52,401 nucleotides of DNA from Flavobacteriales bacterium (lineage in GTDB: Bacteria > Bacteroidota > Bacteroidia > Flavobacteriales_D > Sanyastnellaceae). Within the stretch, counting starts at the first letter, position 1; each line of letters begins with the position of its first letter. The notes below the pieces were generated by a model that was given only the letters and a program-made list of their open reading frames with translations, searched no databases and was not told the DNA's origin. Both the position numbers and the translations under genes were made by a program. Location: positions 1 through 52,401 of the forward strand of contig PKEB01000003.1 in assembly GCA_002863125.1 (NCBI GenBank). Reading direction: 5' to 3'. This document shows positions 34,312 through 42,773 of the stretch, piece after piece.

Positions 34312-35607
34312 ATGGATCCTGACCCCTCGAGTTCGTTTTTAATCATCGGATTGGCCCTTGTCGCCTCCGCTTTCTTTTCCGGAATGGAGATTGCCTTCGT
34401 TTCGGCCAACCGCTTGCAACTCGAACTGGATTCACAAAGCAGCTGGCGGGGACGCATCCTCACCCACTTATCAGCCCGCACGAAGCTCTTCATCGCCACC
34501 ATGCTGGTTGGCAACAACCTGGCCTTGGTGTTCTGTGGATTGGAATCCGGGGCGCTCGTCAGCCACGGGCTCTTTGGTGTGAGCGACTGGACGGAAGCAG
34601 CGCAACCAATATTGGCGTTGGCCGTGCAGACGTTGATCACGACCCTGGTCATCTTGGTGGTGGCTGAGTTCATTCCCAAAGCCCTGTTCCACAGCAATGC
34701 CAACTTCTGGCTGAAGTTCTTTGCGGTGCCACTGGTCGCCATCCACTACCTGCTCTTGCTTCCAGGTTTGGTGGTGGTTGGGCTGAGTAATTTCTCCATC
34801 CGACTCGTCGGGCGGTCGTCCGAAAGTGATGACGACGACGAGCAACTGGGCGCCACCGACCTGGACCATTTCATCCGCGAAATGAGTGGGCGAATGGAAC
34901 CCGAGCAGGAGTTGGAGCACGAGCTGCAGATCATGCAGAACGCATTGGAGTTCAACAAAGTGCTCGCCCGCGACTGCCTGATTCCACGCAACGAGGTAGT
35001 CGCTGTCGATTTGGAGACTCCCTTGGAAGAAGTGCGCGAATTGTTCATCTCGAAAGGCCTCAGCAAAATCGTTGTCTACCGCGAGGACATTGATCAAACC
35101 ATTGGGTACGTGCACTCGAGGGACCTGTTCAAAAACCCCACCTCCATCAAGACCATCCTGCACCCCACGTTCGTGGTCCCAGAACCCATGCCCGCGGATG
35201 ACGTGCTCAAGCGGTTCAAGCAACGGAAGCGGCACCTGGCCATCGTTGTGGACGAATTTGGAGGCACGTCGGGCATCTTGACCATGGAGGACATCATGGA
35301 ACAATTGGTTGGCGACATCGAAGACGAGCACGACAAAGAGGAACTCATTGAAGAGGCGTTGGACACGAGGAAGTGGCGGTTTTCTGCGCGGCTCGACGTG
35401 GAAGATCTCAACGAGCGCTTCGACCTCCAACTGCCGTTGAACGACGCCTACGAAACCTTGGGCGGGCTTGTAATTCACTACACGGAAGACATTCCGGAAT
35501 CCGGCTATACACTGGCACTCGACGGCTTCACCATTGAGGTGGAGGAAGTGAGCGGCAACAAGGTGCAAACCGTCATCTTGCACGTGATTTCGGCGGAAAA
35601 CAGCTGA
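34312..35607 (+). CDS. CNNM/CBS-domain membrane protein (CorC/TlyC family)
   Basis: 431 aa. N-terminal CNNM domain with about four membrane segments and the FFSGMEIAFVSANR motif, two CBS domains (about 215-330, with LISRNEVV-like and HLAIVVDEFGGTSGIL segments) and a C-terminal CorC/HlyC domain ending at the chain end. Relatives are proposed ion (Mg2+, Co2+) transport or hemolysin-like proteins. It is a paralogue of GldE in the same window but is more like the general family. A short AAACCT...AGGTTT hairpin follows its stop and ends the operon-like run before ppiD. Confidence 0.88.
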   Translation: MDPDPSSSFLIIGLALVASAFFSGMEIAFVSANRLQLELDSQSSWRGRILTHLSARTKLFIATMLVGNNLALVFCGLESGALVSHGLFGVSDWTEAAQPILALAVQTLITTLVILVVAEFIPKALFHSNANFWLKFFAVPLVAIHYLLLLPGLVVVGLSNFSIRLVGRSSESDDDDEQLGATDLDHFIREMSGRMEPEQELEHELQIMQNALEFNKVLARDCLIPRNEVVAVDLETPLEEVRELFISKGLSKIVVYREDIDQTIGYVHSRDLFKNPTSIKTILHPTFVVPEPMPADDVLKRFKQRKRHLAIVVDEFGGTSGILTMEDIMEQLVGDIEDEHDKEELIEEALDTRKWRFSARLDVEDLNERFDLQLPLNDAYETLGGLVIHYTEDIPESGYTLALDGFTIEVEEVSGNKVQTVILHVISAENS

Positions 35608-35678
35608 AACCTCAGCAGCAGGTTTGCCGTTTAAGGAGGCACAACACGTAAAAACGCCCGGAGATATTGGATTTCCCT

Positions 35679-35686
35679 TATCTTCG
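35679..35686 (+). promoter_or_regulatory. -7 box TATCTTCG for ppiD
   Basis: TATCTTCG, one change from TAnnTTTG, lies 26 bases before the ppiD ATG in the 105-base gap after the CorC-like gene. Confidence 0.55.
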
Positions 35687-35712
35687 CAAACCTTAAAAAA
35701 GACACGTTTATC

Positions 35713-37767
35713 ATGTCAATGATTCAAGAAATTCGAAACCGACAAGGCCTGCTGATTGTGATGATCGGCATCGGCATGCTCGGTTTTTTGGTTCCCTATG
35801 ATGCCGTGATGGCCTTGTTTGGCCAAAACGGAAGCCGCGACGTCGGCGAAGTAAACGGGGTGGCCGTATCCGGTGCACAGTACCAAATGGAAGTTCAAGA
35901 GCGACGCCGCTTGGGATTCAGCGGTGACCAATTGGCCGAGGAGGTATGGAACGATATCACGTCTGAAATCGTGCTCGAGGACGACTTTGCCGCATTGGGA
36001 TTGACGGTCAGCGACGAGGAGTATGAAGAGATGCTGTTCGGTACAGCTTTCTCTCCCTACATGAACCGAGCGTTCTACTCCAACGCGGAGACCAAGGGAT
36101 TCTGGCAGCAGAATTTCGATGCGATGCTGGGCACCGACCGAGGCGTCGCCGATTTCATGTCCTACAAGCGACTCATCGTGGCCAAGCGCATTCGAGAGAA
36201 GTACGACAACCTCGTCGTCTCAGGCATCTACTCCAACTCACTTGAGGGCAAGTACGACCACGCCGGTGCGAACCAAAAAGTGAACTTCAACTACGTGTTC
36301 AAGTCCTTCAGCTCCATCGATGAGTCTGAAGTTGAGGTCACCGACCGCGACGTCAAGGCATACTACAACGCCCACAAGGACGAAGCCCAGTACAAGCAAA
36401 ATGCCGGACGCAACATCACATTCGCACGCATCCCGCTGCAAGCTTCTGCGAAAGATGCCGCAGCCATTGAAGAGGAGTTGAGTGCGGTCAAGACGGTGTG
36501 GGAAAACACCGAAGCCAGCGACAGCTTGTTCGTGGCCAATGAAAACGAAGGGCCCTTCACGGCTACCGTTTTGCGCAAAAGCGATGTGGAGACCGACGTA
36601 AACGAAGCCACCTTCTTCGACGCGAAAGAGGGCGACCTCATCGGTCCTTACCTCAAGAAGACCAGCTACCGATTGGCCAAGGTCATGGAGTTCTTCAGTG
36701 AGCCCGACAGTGCCGCGTGCCGTCACATCTTGCTCAAGGCCAATGACCCACAGGATGCCGAAGAGATGGCCGTTCTCATGGGCCGTGCCGACAGCCTCAA
36801 GCGCGCACTGCGCCGAGGTGCCTCGTTCGAGGACTTGGCCGAACGCTTCAGCGAAGACCCCGGTTCCAAATCGAAAGGCGGATTCTACGATCTGTTCCCA
36901 CGCGGTCGGATGGTGAAGCCGTTTGAAGATTTTTGCTTCGAAAACAAGCCAGGCAAAATCGGAGCCGTTGAAACTTCTTTCGGTGTTCACTTGATTGAAG
37001 TCATGGAGCACACCGACGCAGTAGAGCAGGTACGTGTGGCCCTCATTGAGCGGGCCATCGAGCCATCAACCTCAACAGCCCGTGAGTCGTACGGCGCTGC
37101 AAGCGAGTTTGCCATTCAGGCGACATCCCGTGAGGCGTTCATGCAAGCAGCCGGTGACGCGGGGTACGCGACCAACACAGCAAACGATGTCCTGCGCAAT
37201 GCAAAATCGGTTTCCGGTTTGCGCAACGCTTCTGAGCTCGTAGGCTGGGCATACGGAGCAGAGGTGGGAGAAGTATCCAACCCCATCCTCGTTGACAAAA
37301 ACTACGTGGTTGGCTACCTCGATCGCATCACCGAAGAGGGCGCCCCGTTGTTCGAATACGTCGAAAACGAAATGCGCACCGGTGCCGTGAAGGAAGCCAA
37401 GGGCGCGCTTTACAGCGAGCGCATGGCCGCAGGCTCGTTGGATGAGATCGCCACGAACGTAGGAGCATCCGTAGCCAGCGCGACCAACATTGCATTGAAA
37501 TTCCCTACCGTCAGTGGAGCCGGCTCGCTGCCTGAACCCGAAGTGGTCGGTATGGCCTTTGCCATTCCTGTTGGGAATGTCTCCGCTCCCATCATAGGCA
37601 ACAACGGCGTGTGGGTCATTGCACCGACTTCCACCACCGACGCAGTGGTCAAGTCCGATTACCTCACAGAACAAACGACCTTGTTGTCACGTGCCCGCGG
37701 CGCAGCGACCATCCGCATCTCGAATGCCATGATGGACGCAGCTGACTTGGAAGACAACCGAAACTAA
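35713..37767 (+). CDS. ppiD: PpiD/SurA-like periplasmic peptidyl-prolyl isomerase
   Basis: 684 aa. A single N-terminal membrane anchor (about 13-31) is followed by a SurA-N-like chaperone region and a parvulin (PPIC) domain at about 335-440 (RHILLKANDP, GASFEDLAERFSEDPGS, GGFYDLFPRGRM). A second, degenerate parvulin-like region follows. It folds outer membrane and secreted proteins at the periplasmic face of the inner membrane. It has its own -7 box and is closed by a strong terminator, so it is a single-gene unit. Confidence 0.92.
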   Translation: MSMIQEIRNRQGLLIVMIGIGMLGFLVPYDAVMALFGQNGSRDVGEVNGVAVSGAQYQMEVQERRRLGFSGDQLAEEVWNDITSEIVLEDDFAALGLTVSDEEYEEMLFGTAFSPYMNRAFYSNAETKGFWQQNFDAMLGTDRGVADFMSYKRLIVAKRIREKYDNLVVSGIYSNSLEGKYDHAGANQKVNFNYVFKSFSSIDESEVEVTDRDVKAYYNAHKDEAQYKQNAGRNITFARIPLQASAKDAAAIEEELSAVKTVWENTEASDSLFVANENEGPFTATVLRKSDVETDVNEATFFDAKEGDLIGPYLKKTSYRLAKVMEFFSEPDSAACRHILLKANDPQDAEEMAVLMGRADSLKRALRRGASFEDLAERFSEDPGSKSKGGFYDLFPRGRMVKPFEDFCFENKPGKIGAVETSFGVHLIEVMEHTDAVEQVRVALIERAIEPSTSTARESYGAASEFAIQATSREAFMQAAGDAGYATNTANDVLRNAKSVSGLRNASELVGWAYGAEVGEVSNPILVDKNYVVGYLDRITEEGAPLFEYVENEMRTGAVKEAKGALYSERMAAGSLDEIATNVGASVASATNIALKFPTVSGAGSLPEPEVVGMAFAIPVGNVSAPIIGNNGVWVIAPTSTTDAVVKSDYLTEQTTLLSRARGAATIRISNAMMDAADLEDNRN

Positions 37768-37787
37768 GCGACCACCACGACCGCATC

Positions 37788-37816
37788 AAAAAGCCCGCTC
37801 CTCAGCGGGCTTTTTT
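37788..37816. terminator. Bidirectional intrinsic terminator between ppiD and queA
   Basis: AAGCCCGCT (37791-37799), loop CCTC, AGCGGGCTT (37804-37812): a 9-bp GC-rich stem with an A-run before it and a T6 run after it, so it works in both directions between the convergent ppiD and queA genes. The strongest terminator in the window. Confidence 0.92.
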
Positions 37817-37824
37817 GTGCCCGA

Positions 37825-39054
37825 TCACCGCGGGTCCCATTCGAGGTAACTGCCGTCGCCATAGCTCAGGAAGCGAAACCCTTCGGCAAGGGCGCGGTCG
37901 TATACCGCTCTCCAATCGTCGCCGATGGCTGCGGCTACGAGGCAAAGCAACGTGCTGTTGGGTAGGTGAAAATTGGTGATGAGCCCCTGCACCGAGCGGA
38001 TGCGGTAGGGCGGCACCATCATGACCGACGTTCGGAAGTGCCAATCGGCCCCATCCAAGGCGTTGACACACCACTGCATCGCCGTTTCCATCGTCCACCC
38101 CAAGCGCTCAGCTGCCTCACCGAGTTCGTGGCGCCATTCCCACTGGTGCAGCTCCGCCGGTTGTTCCCCGGTCTCCTTCCACTTGATGGCGAGCCAATAC
38201 AAACTCTCCAAGGTCCGCAAACTGGTCGTACCCGTAGCAACCCGATGCACCCCCTCCTCGGCAAGGGCCTGGATGGCATCGAAAGACACAGAACAGTGTT
38301 CGCCGTGCATGACGTGGTCAGCCACGTCGCCTTCGCCGAGGGGCTTGAAGGTGCCTGCGCCCACGTGCAAGGTGACTTGGTGCAAGGACGTGCATGTACT
38401 CAGGTCCGCCATCAACGGCGCATCAAAATGCAATCCTGCCGTCGGAGCCGCCACCGAACCGGGCACTTCAGCATAGACGGTTTGGTAATCTTCTGCGTCT
38501 TGCTCCTCCGCCGGACGACGCATGTAAGGTGGCAGCGGCATTTTGCCCATGGCCTCCAGCAATTCGGCGAAACTCGCTTCACGGGATTCGCCCGAAGCCG
38601 CCGAACGGTGCGTCCACTTCAATTCGATGTAGCGCACACCCTCGTCCATGCCCACGCGTTTCGCGTTGACCTCCCACTTCCCGGCGGCGTCCTCCACGTT
38701 CAAACCCGCTTCACCGGCTGTCCACCGCTTACCCCCTTTGACCATGCATTTCCACACCACCGACTGCGTTGAAGCAAGCGCTTGCTCCATGGACATTTCG
38801 TGTGGTTCGAGTAAGAACACTTCCAAGCGCCCGCCAGTCGGTTTCTGCAGCAACAAACGCGCCCGGATGACCCGGGTGTTGTTTACCCACAACTGCGTGC
38901 CGGCAGGCAACACCTTGGGCAGGTCGGTAAACTGCAGGTCGGTGGTGACCGCACCTTGTCGCCATGTGAGCAGCCGCGCACTGGAGCGAGGCATCACGGG
39001 ATGGACCGCGATGGCCGATTCAGGAAGTTCGTATGCGTAATCCGCCGTCTGCAT
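37825..39054 (-). CDS. queA: S-adenosylmethionine:tRNA ribosyltransferase-isomerase (long form)
   Basis: 409 aa against about 340-355 for classical QueA; the longer form is found in Bacteroidota. It transfers the ribosyl of SAM to preQ1 in tRNA, the penultimate step to queuosine. Conserved segments are the N-terminal YELPESAIAVHPVMPR, WVNNTRVIRARL, VAAPTAGLHF, LHVGAGTFKPL, and near the C-terminus ITNFHLPNSTLLCLVAA. The ATG at 39054 starts MQTADYAYELP; the extension beyond lies in the promoter region. A TATTTTTG box lies 24 bases upstream. It is convergent with ppiD and divergent from tdh. Confidence 0.92.
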   Translation of the reverse strand: MQTADYAYELPESAIAVHPVMPRSSARLLTWRQGAVTTDLQFTDLPKVLPAGTQLWVNNTRVIRARLLLQKPTGGRLEVFLLEPHEMSMEQALASTQSVVWKCMVKGGKRWTAGEAGLNVEDAAGKWEVNAKRVGMDEGVRYIELKWTHRSAASGESREASFAELLEAMGKMPLPPYMRRPAEEQDAEDYQTVYAEVPGSVAAPTAGLHFDAPLMADLSTCTSLHQVTLHVGAGTFKPLGEGDVADHVMHGEHCSVSFDAIQALAEEGVHRVATGTTSLRTLESLYWLAIKWKETGEQPAELHQWEWRHELGEAAERLGWTMETAMQWCVNALDGADWHFRTSVMMVPPYRIRSVQGLITNFHLPNSTLLCLVAAAIGDDWRAVYDRALAEGFRFLSYGDGSYLEWDPR

Positions 39055-39078
39055 GCATGGAATTTTTGAACAACGCGA

Positions 39079-39086
39079 CAAAAATA
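39079..39086 (-). promoter_or_regulatory. -7 box TATTTTTG for queA
   Basis: TATTTTTG on the minus strand, an exact TAnnTTTG match 24 bases before the queA ATG, in the divergent gap with tdh. Confidence 0.6.
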
Positions 39087-39132
39087 GCCGGTCAAGCCGC
39101 CTTTCGTTCCTCCAAAATGAACAGGGGTGCAT

Positions 39133-39140
39133 TACCTTCG
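39133..39140 (+). promoter_or_regulatory. -7 box TACCTTCG for tdh
   Basis: TACCTTCG ends 7 bases before the ATG at 39148. It also argues that the in-frame start at 39127, which lies upstream of the box, is not used. Confidence 0.5.
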
Positions 39141-39147
39141 TTCAATC

Positions 39148-40107
39148 ATGGCCAAAATCCTTGTCATCGGAGCTGCTGGACAGCTGGGCATCGAACTGGT
39201 GCTCGCGCTCCAAGCCCAACACGGCATGGGCAATGTGGATGTTTCCGACATCCGCGTGCCGGACGATGAGGGGGTCATGCGCAGCCGCTTTTTGCACCTT
39301 GACGCCACCGACGAGGGGGCCGTGCACAAGGTGTTGGAGGAAGGCCGGTACCACGCGGTGTATCACCTGGCCGCCATGTTGAGCGCCACCGGAGAGAAAA
39401 AGCCGATTGCCGCTTGGGACTTGAACATGCAATCCCTCCTCAATGTCCTCGAAGCGGCCAAAGAAGGTTGGGTTGAACGGGTATTCTGGCCGAGCTCCAT
39501 CGCTGTTTTCGGTCCGCAAACGCCCAAGCAAGAAGTCCCGCAGGACGCGTTGCTCGACCCGACAACGGTGTATGGGATCAGCAAGCAAGCCGGTGAGTAT
39601 TGGTGCCGGTATTACCACGAAAAATTCGGCGTCGACGTGCGAAGCATCCGCTACCCCGGTTTGATTGGCCACCGTTCTGAGCCGGGGGGAGGGACTACGG
39701 ATTACGCCGTAGAAATCTACCACGCCGCCACAGCGGGTGAGGCATACACGTGCTTCTTGCGTGCGGATCAAGCCCTGCCCATGATGTACATGGACGATGC
39801 GGCACGGGGGACCTTGGAGTTGATGGCGGCCCCCGCGGACCGGATCCAAATTCGGACGTCCTACAACCTGGGCGCCATGAGTTTCACACCGAGTGAAGTC
39901 GCCAACGGCATCCAGCAGCACTTGCCCAGTTTCCAGGTAAACTACGCACCGGACCACCGCCAGGCCATTGCCGAAACCTGGCCCGAAAGCATTGATGACA
40001 CAGCCGCGCATGCTGACTGGGGATGGGAGCCAAAAGTGCTGCTGCCAGAGTTGACGTCGATCATGCTCGATGCCATCGGAAAAAAGACACAGTCGCCTGT
40101 GCACTGA
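39148..40107 (+). CDS. tdh: L-threonine 3-dehydrogenase, extended SDR type
   Basis: 319 aa NAD-dependent short-chain dehydrogenase of the extended (epimerase-like) class. GAAGQLG near the N-terminus is the nucleotide-binding motif; S in [10 protein letters not shown] and Y-x3-K in [12 protein letters not shown] form the catalytic set. [37 protein letters not shown] and the C-terminal [18 protein letters not shown] are typical of the SDR-type threonine dehydrogenases known from Flavobacterium and relatives, which oxidise threonine to 2-amino-3-ketobutyrate. UDP-sugar epimerase is the alternative but fits less well. It has its own -7 box and is 92 bases before cysS. Confidence 0.86.
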   Translation: MAKILVIGAAGQLGIELVLALQAQHGMGNVDVSDIRVPDDEGVMRSRFLHLDATDEGAVHKVLEEGRYHAVYHLAAMLSATGEKKPIAAWDLNMQSLLNVLEAAKEGWVERVFWPSSIAVFGPQTPKQEVPQDALLDPTTVYGISKQAGEYWCRYYHEKFGVDVRSIRYPGLIGHRSEPGGGTTDYAVEIYHAATAGEAYTCFLRADQALPMMYMDDAARGTLELMAAPADRIQIRTSYNLGAMSFTPSEVANGIQQHLPSFQVNYAPDHRQAIAETWPESIDDTAAHADWGWEPKVLLPELTSIMLDAIGKKTQSPVH

Positions 40108-40199
40108 TTGGCGCAGCGCTGCCGCTTGATAGTGCGGGATGCCTTTTCTTTGTACTTGCGCTTTGTGCCCCGCACGAACGTCCAAACAAGAGAATTGAC

Positions 40200-41690
40200 A
40201 TGGCCGAGTTTTCCCCGTTGTACATCCAGAACAGCTTGACCCGCAAAAAGGAGTTGTTCACTCCGCTCAATGCGCCTTACGTTGGTATGTACGTGTGTGG
40301 CCCAACGGTGTACAGCAACGTGCACCTCGGGAACGTTCGCACATTCCTGACGTTTGATGTGGTGTACCGGTACCTCACGTTCCTCGGCTACCAGGTCCGC
40401 TACGTCCGGAACATCACGGATGTCGGTCACTTGACGGGAGACTCCGACGACGGTGAGGACAAAATCGGCAAGAAGGCCCGGCTCGAAAACCTCGAGCCGA
40501 TGGAGATTGTCCAGAAGTACACCAACGACTTTCACGATGTCATGCGCGTCTTCAACATGAAGTCGCCGTCCATCGAGCCCAGTGCCACCGGCCACATCGT
40601 GGAACAAATCGAGATGATCAAGGCCATCCTCGATCGCGGGTACGCCTACGAATCCAATGGTAGCGTCTACTTCAACGTGCGCAAGTACAACGAAGACCAC
40701 GATTACGGTGCGCTCTCAGGCCGCAAGATTGACGACCTCCTCAACAACACGCGCTCCCTCGATGGGCAAGACGAGAAAAACGACCCATTGGATTTTGCCT
40801 TGTGGAAAAAGGCCGATGCCTCACATTTGATGAAGTGGCCTTCGCCTTGGAGCGATGGCTTTCCCGGCTGGCACCTCGAATGTTCGGTAATGAGCACGAA
40901 GTACCTCGGAACCCAGTTCGACATCCACGGCGGTGGGATGGATTTGAAATTCCCCCACCACGAATGCGAAATCGCGCAAAACACCGGGGCAACCGGTGAG
41001 GCCCATTCGGTTCGGTATTGGATGCACGGCAACATGCTGACCGTGAACGGACGCAAAATGGCCAAATCCGAAGGCAATGGCTTCACACCGGAAGAATTGA
41101 TCTCCGGCAACCACGCCTTGCTCGAACGCGGGTACTCGCCGATGACGGTTCGTTTCTTCATGTTGCAAGGCCACTACGCCTCCACTCTGGACTTCTCCAA
41201 TGAAGCACTGCAGGCGGCAGAGAAAGGACTGGATCGCCTGATGAGCGCCATGGCCTCCTTGGATGGACTGCCCACAGCGTTGGATGCACCAAATGCAGAC
41301 GTGGACACGGCTGCCCTGGCCAAGCGATGCAGCGAAGCCATGGGCGACGACTTCAACACTCCGATTTTGATCAGCGTTTTGTTTGATGCAGTCAAACTGG
41401 TCAATAGCATTGCGTCTGACCGAATCGCCATTGATTCCTCCCAAAAAGCGGCGTTGGTCGAGCTCCTAAACGGCTATGTTTTTGACGTGCTCGGCCTGAC
41501 TCGGGAAGACGAAACAAGCGGCAGCAGTGATGGCGAGTCTGGCGCCCTACTCGACCTCTTGGTCGAATTGCGTGGGAACGCCAAAACCAACAAGGATTGG
41601 GGCACGGCCGATGCCATCCGCGATGCCCTTGGCGCCCTGGGCATTTCCATCAAGGACAGCAAAGACGGAAGCACATGGGAACGCGACTGA
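40200..41690 (+). CDS. cysS: Cysteinyl-tRNA synthetase
   Basis: 496 aa class I synthetase. Zn ligands are C33 in [12 protein letters not shown], Cys in WHLECSVMS and His/Cys in [10 protein letters not shown]. The HIGH-like motif is HLGN (42-45) and the KMSKS loop is KMAKSEGNG at about residue 286. The ATG at 40200 starts [13 protein letters not shown]; a 59-codon in-frame extension lies inside tdh and the spacer and is rejected. The last 16 bases overlap the start of the glutaminyl-cyclase-like gene, so the two are coupled. No convincing -7 box is seen; it could read through from tdh. Confidence 0.97.
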   Translation: MAEFSPLYIQNSLTRKKELFTPLNAPYVGMYVCGPTVYSNVHLGNVRTFLTFDVVYRYLTFLGYQVRYVRNITDVGHLTGDSDDGEDKIGKKARLENLEPMEIVQKYTNDFHDVMRVFNMKSPSIEPSATGHIVEQIEMIKAILDRGYAYESNGSVYFNVRKYNEDHDYGALSGRKIDDLLNNTRSLDGQDEKNDPLDFALWKKADASHLMKWPSPWSDGFPGWHLECSVMSTKYLGTQFDIHGGGMDLKFPHHECEIAQNTGATGEAHSVRYWMHGNMLTVNGRKMAKSEGNGFTPEELISGNHALLERGYSPMTVRFFMLQGHYASTLDFSNEALQAAEKGLDRLMSAMASLDGLPTALDAPNADVDTAALAKRCSEAMGDDFNTPILISVLFDAVKLVNSIASDRIAIDSSQKAALVELLNGYVFDVLGLTREDETSGSSDGESGALLDLLVELRGNAKTNKDWGTADAIRDALGALGISIKDSKDGSTWERD

Positions 41691-42685
41691 CATCCGCATT
41701 CCTCCTCGGCTTCGCAGCATTGCTGCTTGTGCGTTGCGGCAGTGAACCTGCTGCCCCGCGCTCAGCCCCCAAACCGACCGAAATCCAAAAAGCCCGCGTC
41801 GCAGCGCCGGCATTCAATGCCGATTCCGCCTACGCGTACATCGCTCAACAAGTCGCATTCGGACCGCGCGTCCCCAACACCCCTGAGCACGTCGCCTGCG
41901 GGGATTGGCTCTCCCGGGAATTGACCCGGCATGGTGCCGATGTCATCGAACAGCCTGGCTTGGTTCGGGCGTACGACGGAACCATTCTGCGCATCCGCAA
42001 CTTCATCGGCCAGTTCCGACCGGAAAACCGGGAACGCATCTTACTTTTTGCTCATTGGGACACGCGTCCCTTCGCCGATAAGGATACGCTGCGCATGCGC
42101 GAACCCATCGATGGTGCCAATGATGGGGGTTCGGGCGTGGGCGTGCTGCTGGAAATTGCGCGCCTCCTTGGGGCGGATTCGACGTTGGACGTGGGCGTGG
42201 ACATCGTTTTTTTCGATGCCGAGGATTATGGCACCCCCGAGTGGGGTGAGAAAAACCAAAACTCCGCCTTGACGTGGTGCCTCGGTAGCCAATACTGGGC
42301 CAATCAGCCGCACCGCATCGGGTACAACGCCAAGTACGGAATCCTCCTGGACATGGTGGGTGCTGAGGGCGCAGTCTTCAACAAAGAAGGCACCTCCATG
42401 GCATATGCACCAACGGTCGTTAAGCGCCTGTGGGAGTCCGCCGAGCGCTTAGGGTACGGCGACTATTTCAAACGAGACGTGACGCCTGAGACCATCGACG
42501 ATAACCTGTTCGTCTCGGAGTTCGCCGGAATTCCATCGGCCAACATCGTTCATTACCAAGTGCAAGTGTTGCCGATGGGCTATGGCCCCTTCCACCACAC
42601 CCACGCCGACAACCTGTCCATCATCAGCACCGCGACCCTCGAGGCCGTCGGCAACACGGTCCTCGATGTCGTTTGGAACGACTGA
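41675..42685 (+). CDS. Glutaminyl-peptide cyclotransferase-like M28-fold lipoprotein
   Basis: 336 aa. A lipoprotein signal ends at C21 (LLLVRC). The domain is the M28 fold of type II glutaminyl cyclases, with [15 protein letters not shown] near the start. Visible active-site residues are H127 in [10 protein letters not shown]150 in [10 protein letters not shown] (zinc), E183 and D184 in FFDAEDYG, D226 in LLDMVG, and H308 or H310 in FHHTHADN (zinc). Bacterial type II enzymes turn N-terminal Gln of exported proteins into pyroglutamate. A generic M28 aminopeptidase is the alternative, but a single-zinc pattern and the FGPRVPNT opening favour the cyclase. The start overlaps cysS by 16 bases. Confidence 0.84.
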   Translation: MGTRLTSAFLLGFAALLLVRCGSEPAAPRSAPKPTEIQKARVAAPAFNADSAYAYIAQQVAFGPRVPNTPEHVACGDWLSRELTRHGADVIEQPGLVRAYDGTILRIRNFIGQFRPENRERILLFAHWDTRPFADKDTLRMREPIDGANDGGSGVGVLLEIARLLGADSTLDVGVDIVFFDAEDYGTPEWGEKNQNSALTWCLGSQYWANQPHRIGYNAKYGILLDMVGAEGAVFNKEGTSMAYAPTVVKRLWESAERLGYGDYFKRDVTPETIDDNLFVSEFAGIPSANIVHYQVQVLPMGYGPFHHTHADNLSIISTATLEAVGNTVLDVVWND

Positions 42686-42773
42686 TTCCCGAGGCCTGTT
42701 TATGCGCCCATTCGTGTGAACAATTAGGAGGGTGCTTCAGCGACAAGACGCGGCCAGCCCGTAGTTTGGTTCC

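Noticed and set aside
34471-35583. 370-residue minus-strand frame opposite the CorC-like gene
   Set aside because: The plus strand encodes a well-formed CNNM-CBS-CorC protein; the opposite frame has no domain and no start context.
35604-35626. AAACCT-CAGCAGC-AGGTTT hairpin after the CorC-like gene as a terminator
   Set aside because: Only 6 bp, AT-rich and no T-tract; too weak to list as a terminator.
40023-40199. Upstream extension of cysS
   Set aside because: The 59 codons lie within tdh and the spacer; the conserved CysS N-terminus starts at 40200.
42686-42773. TAGTTTGG near 42760 as a promoter for the TPR pseudokinase gene
   Set aside because: One base short of TAnnTTTG spacing, so not counted.
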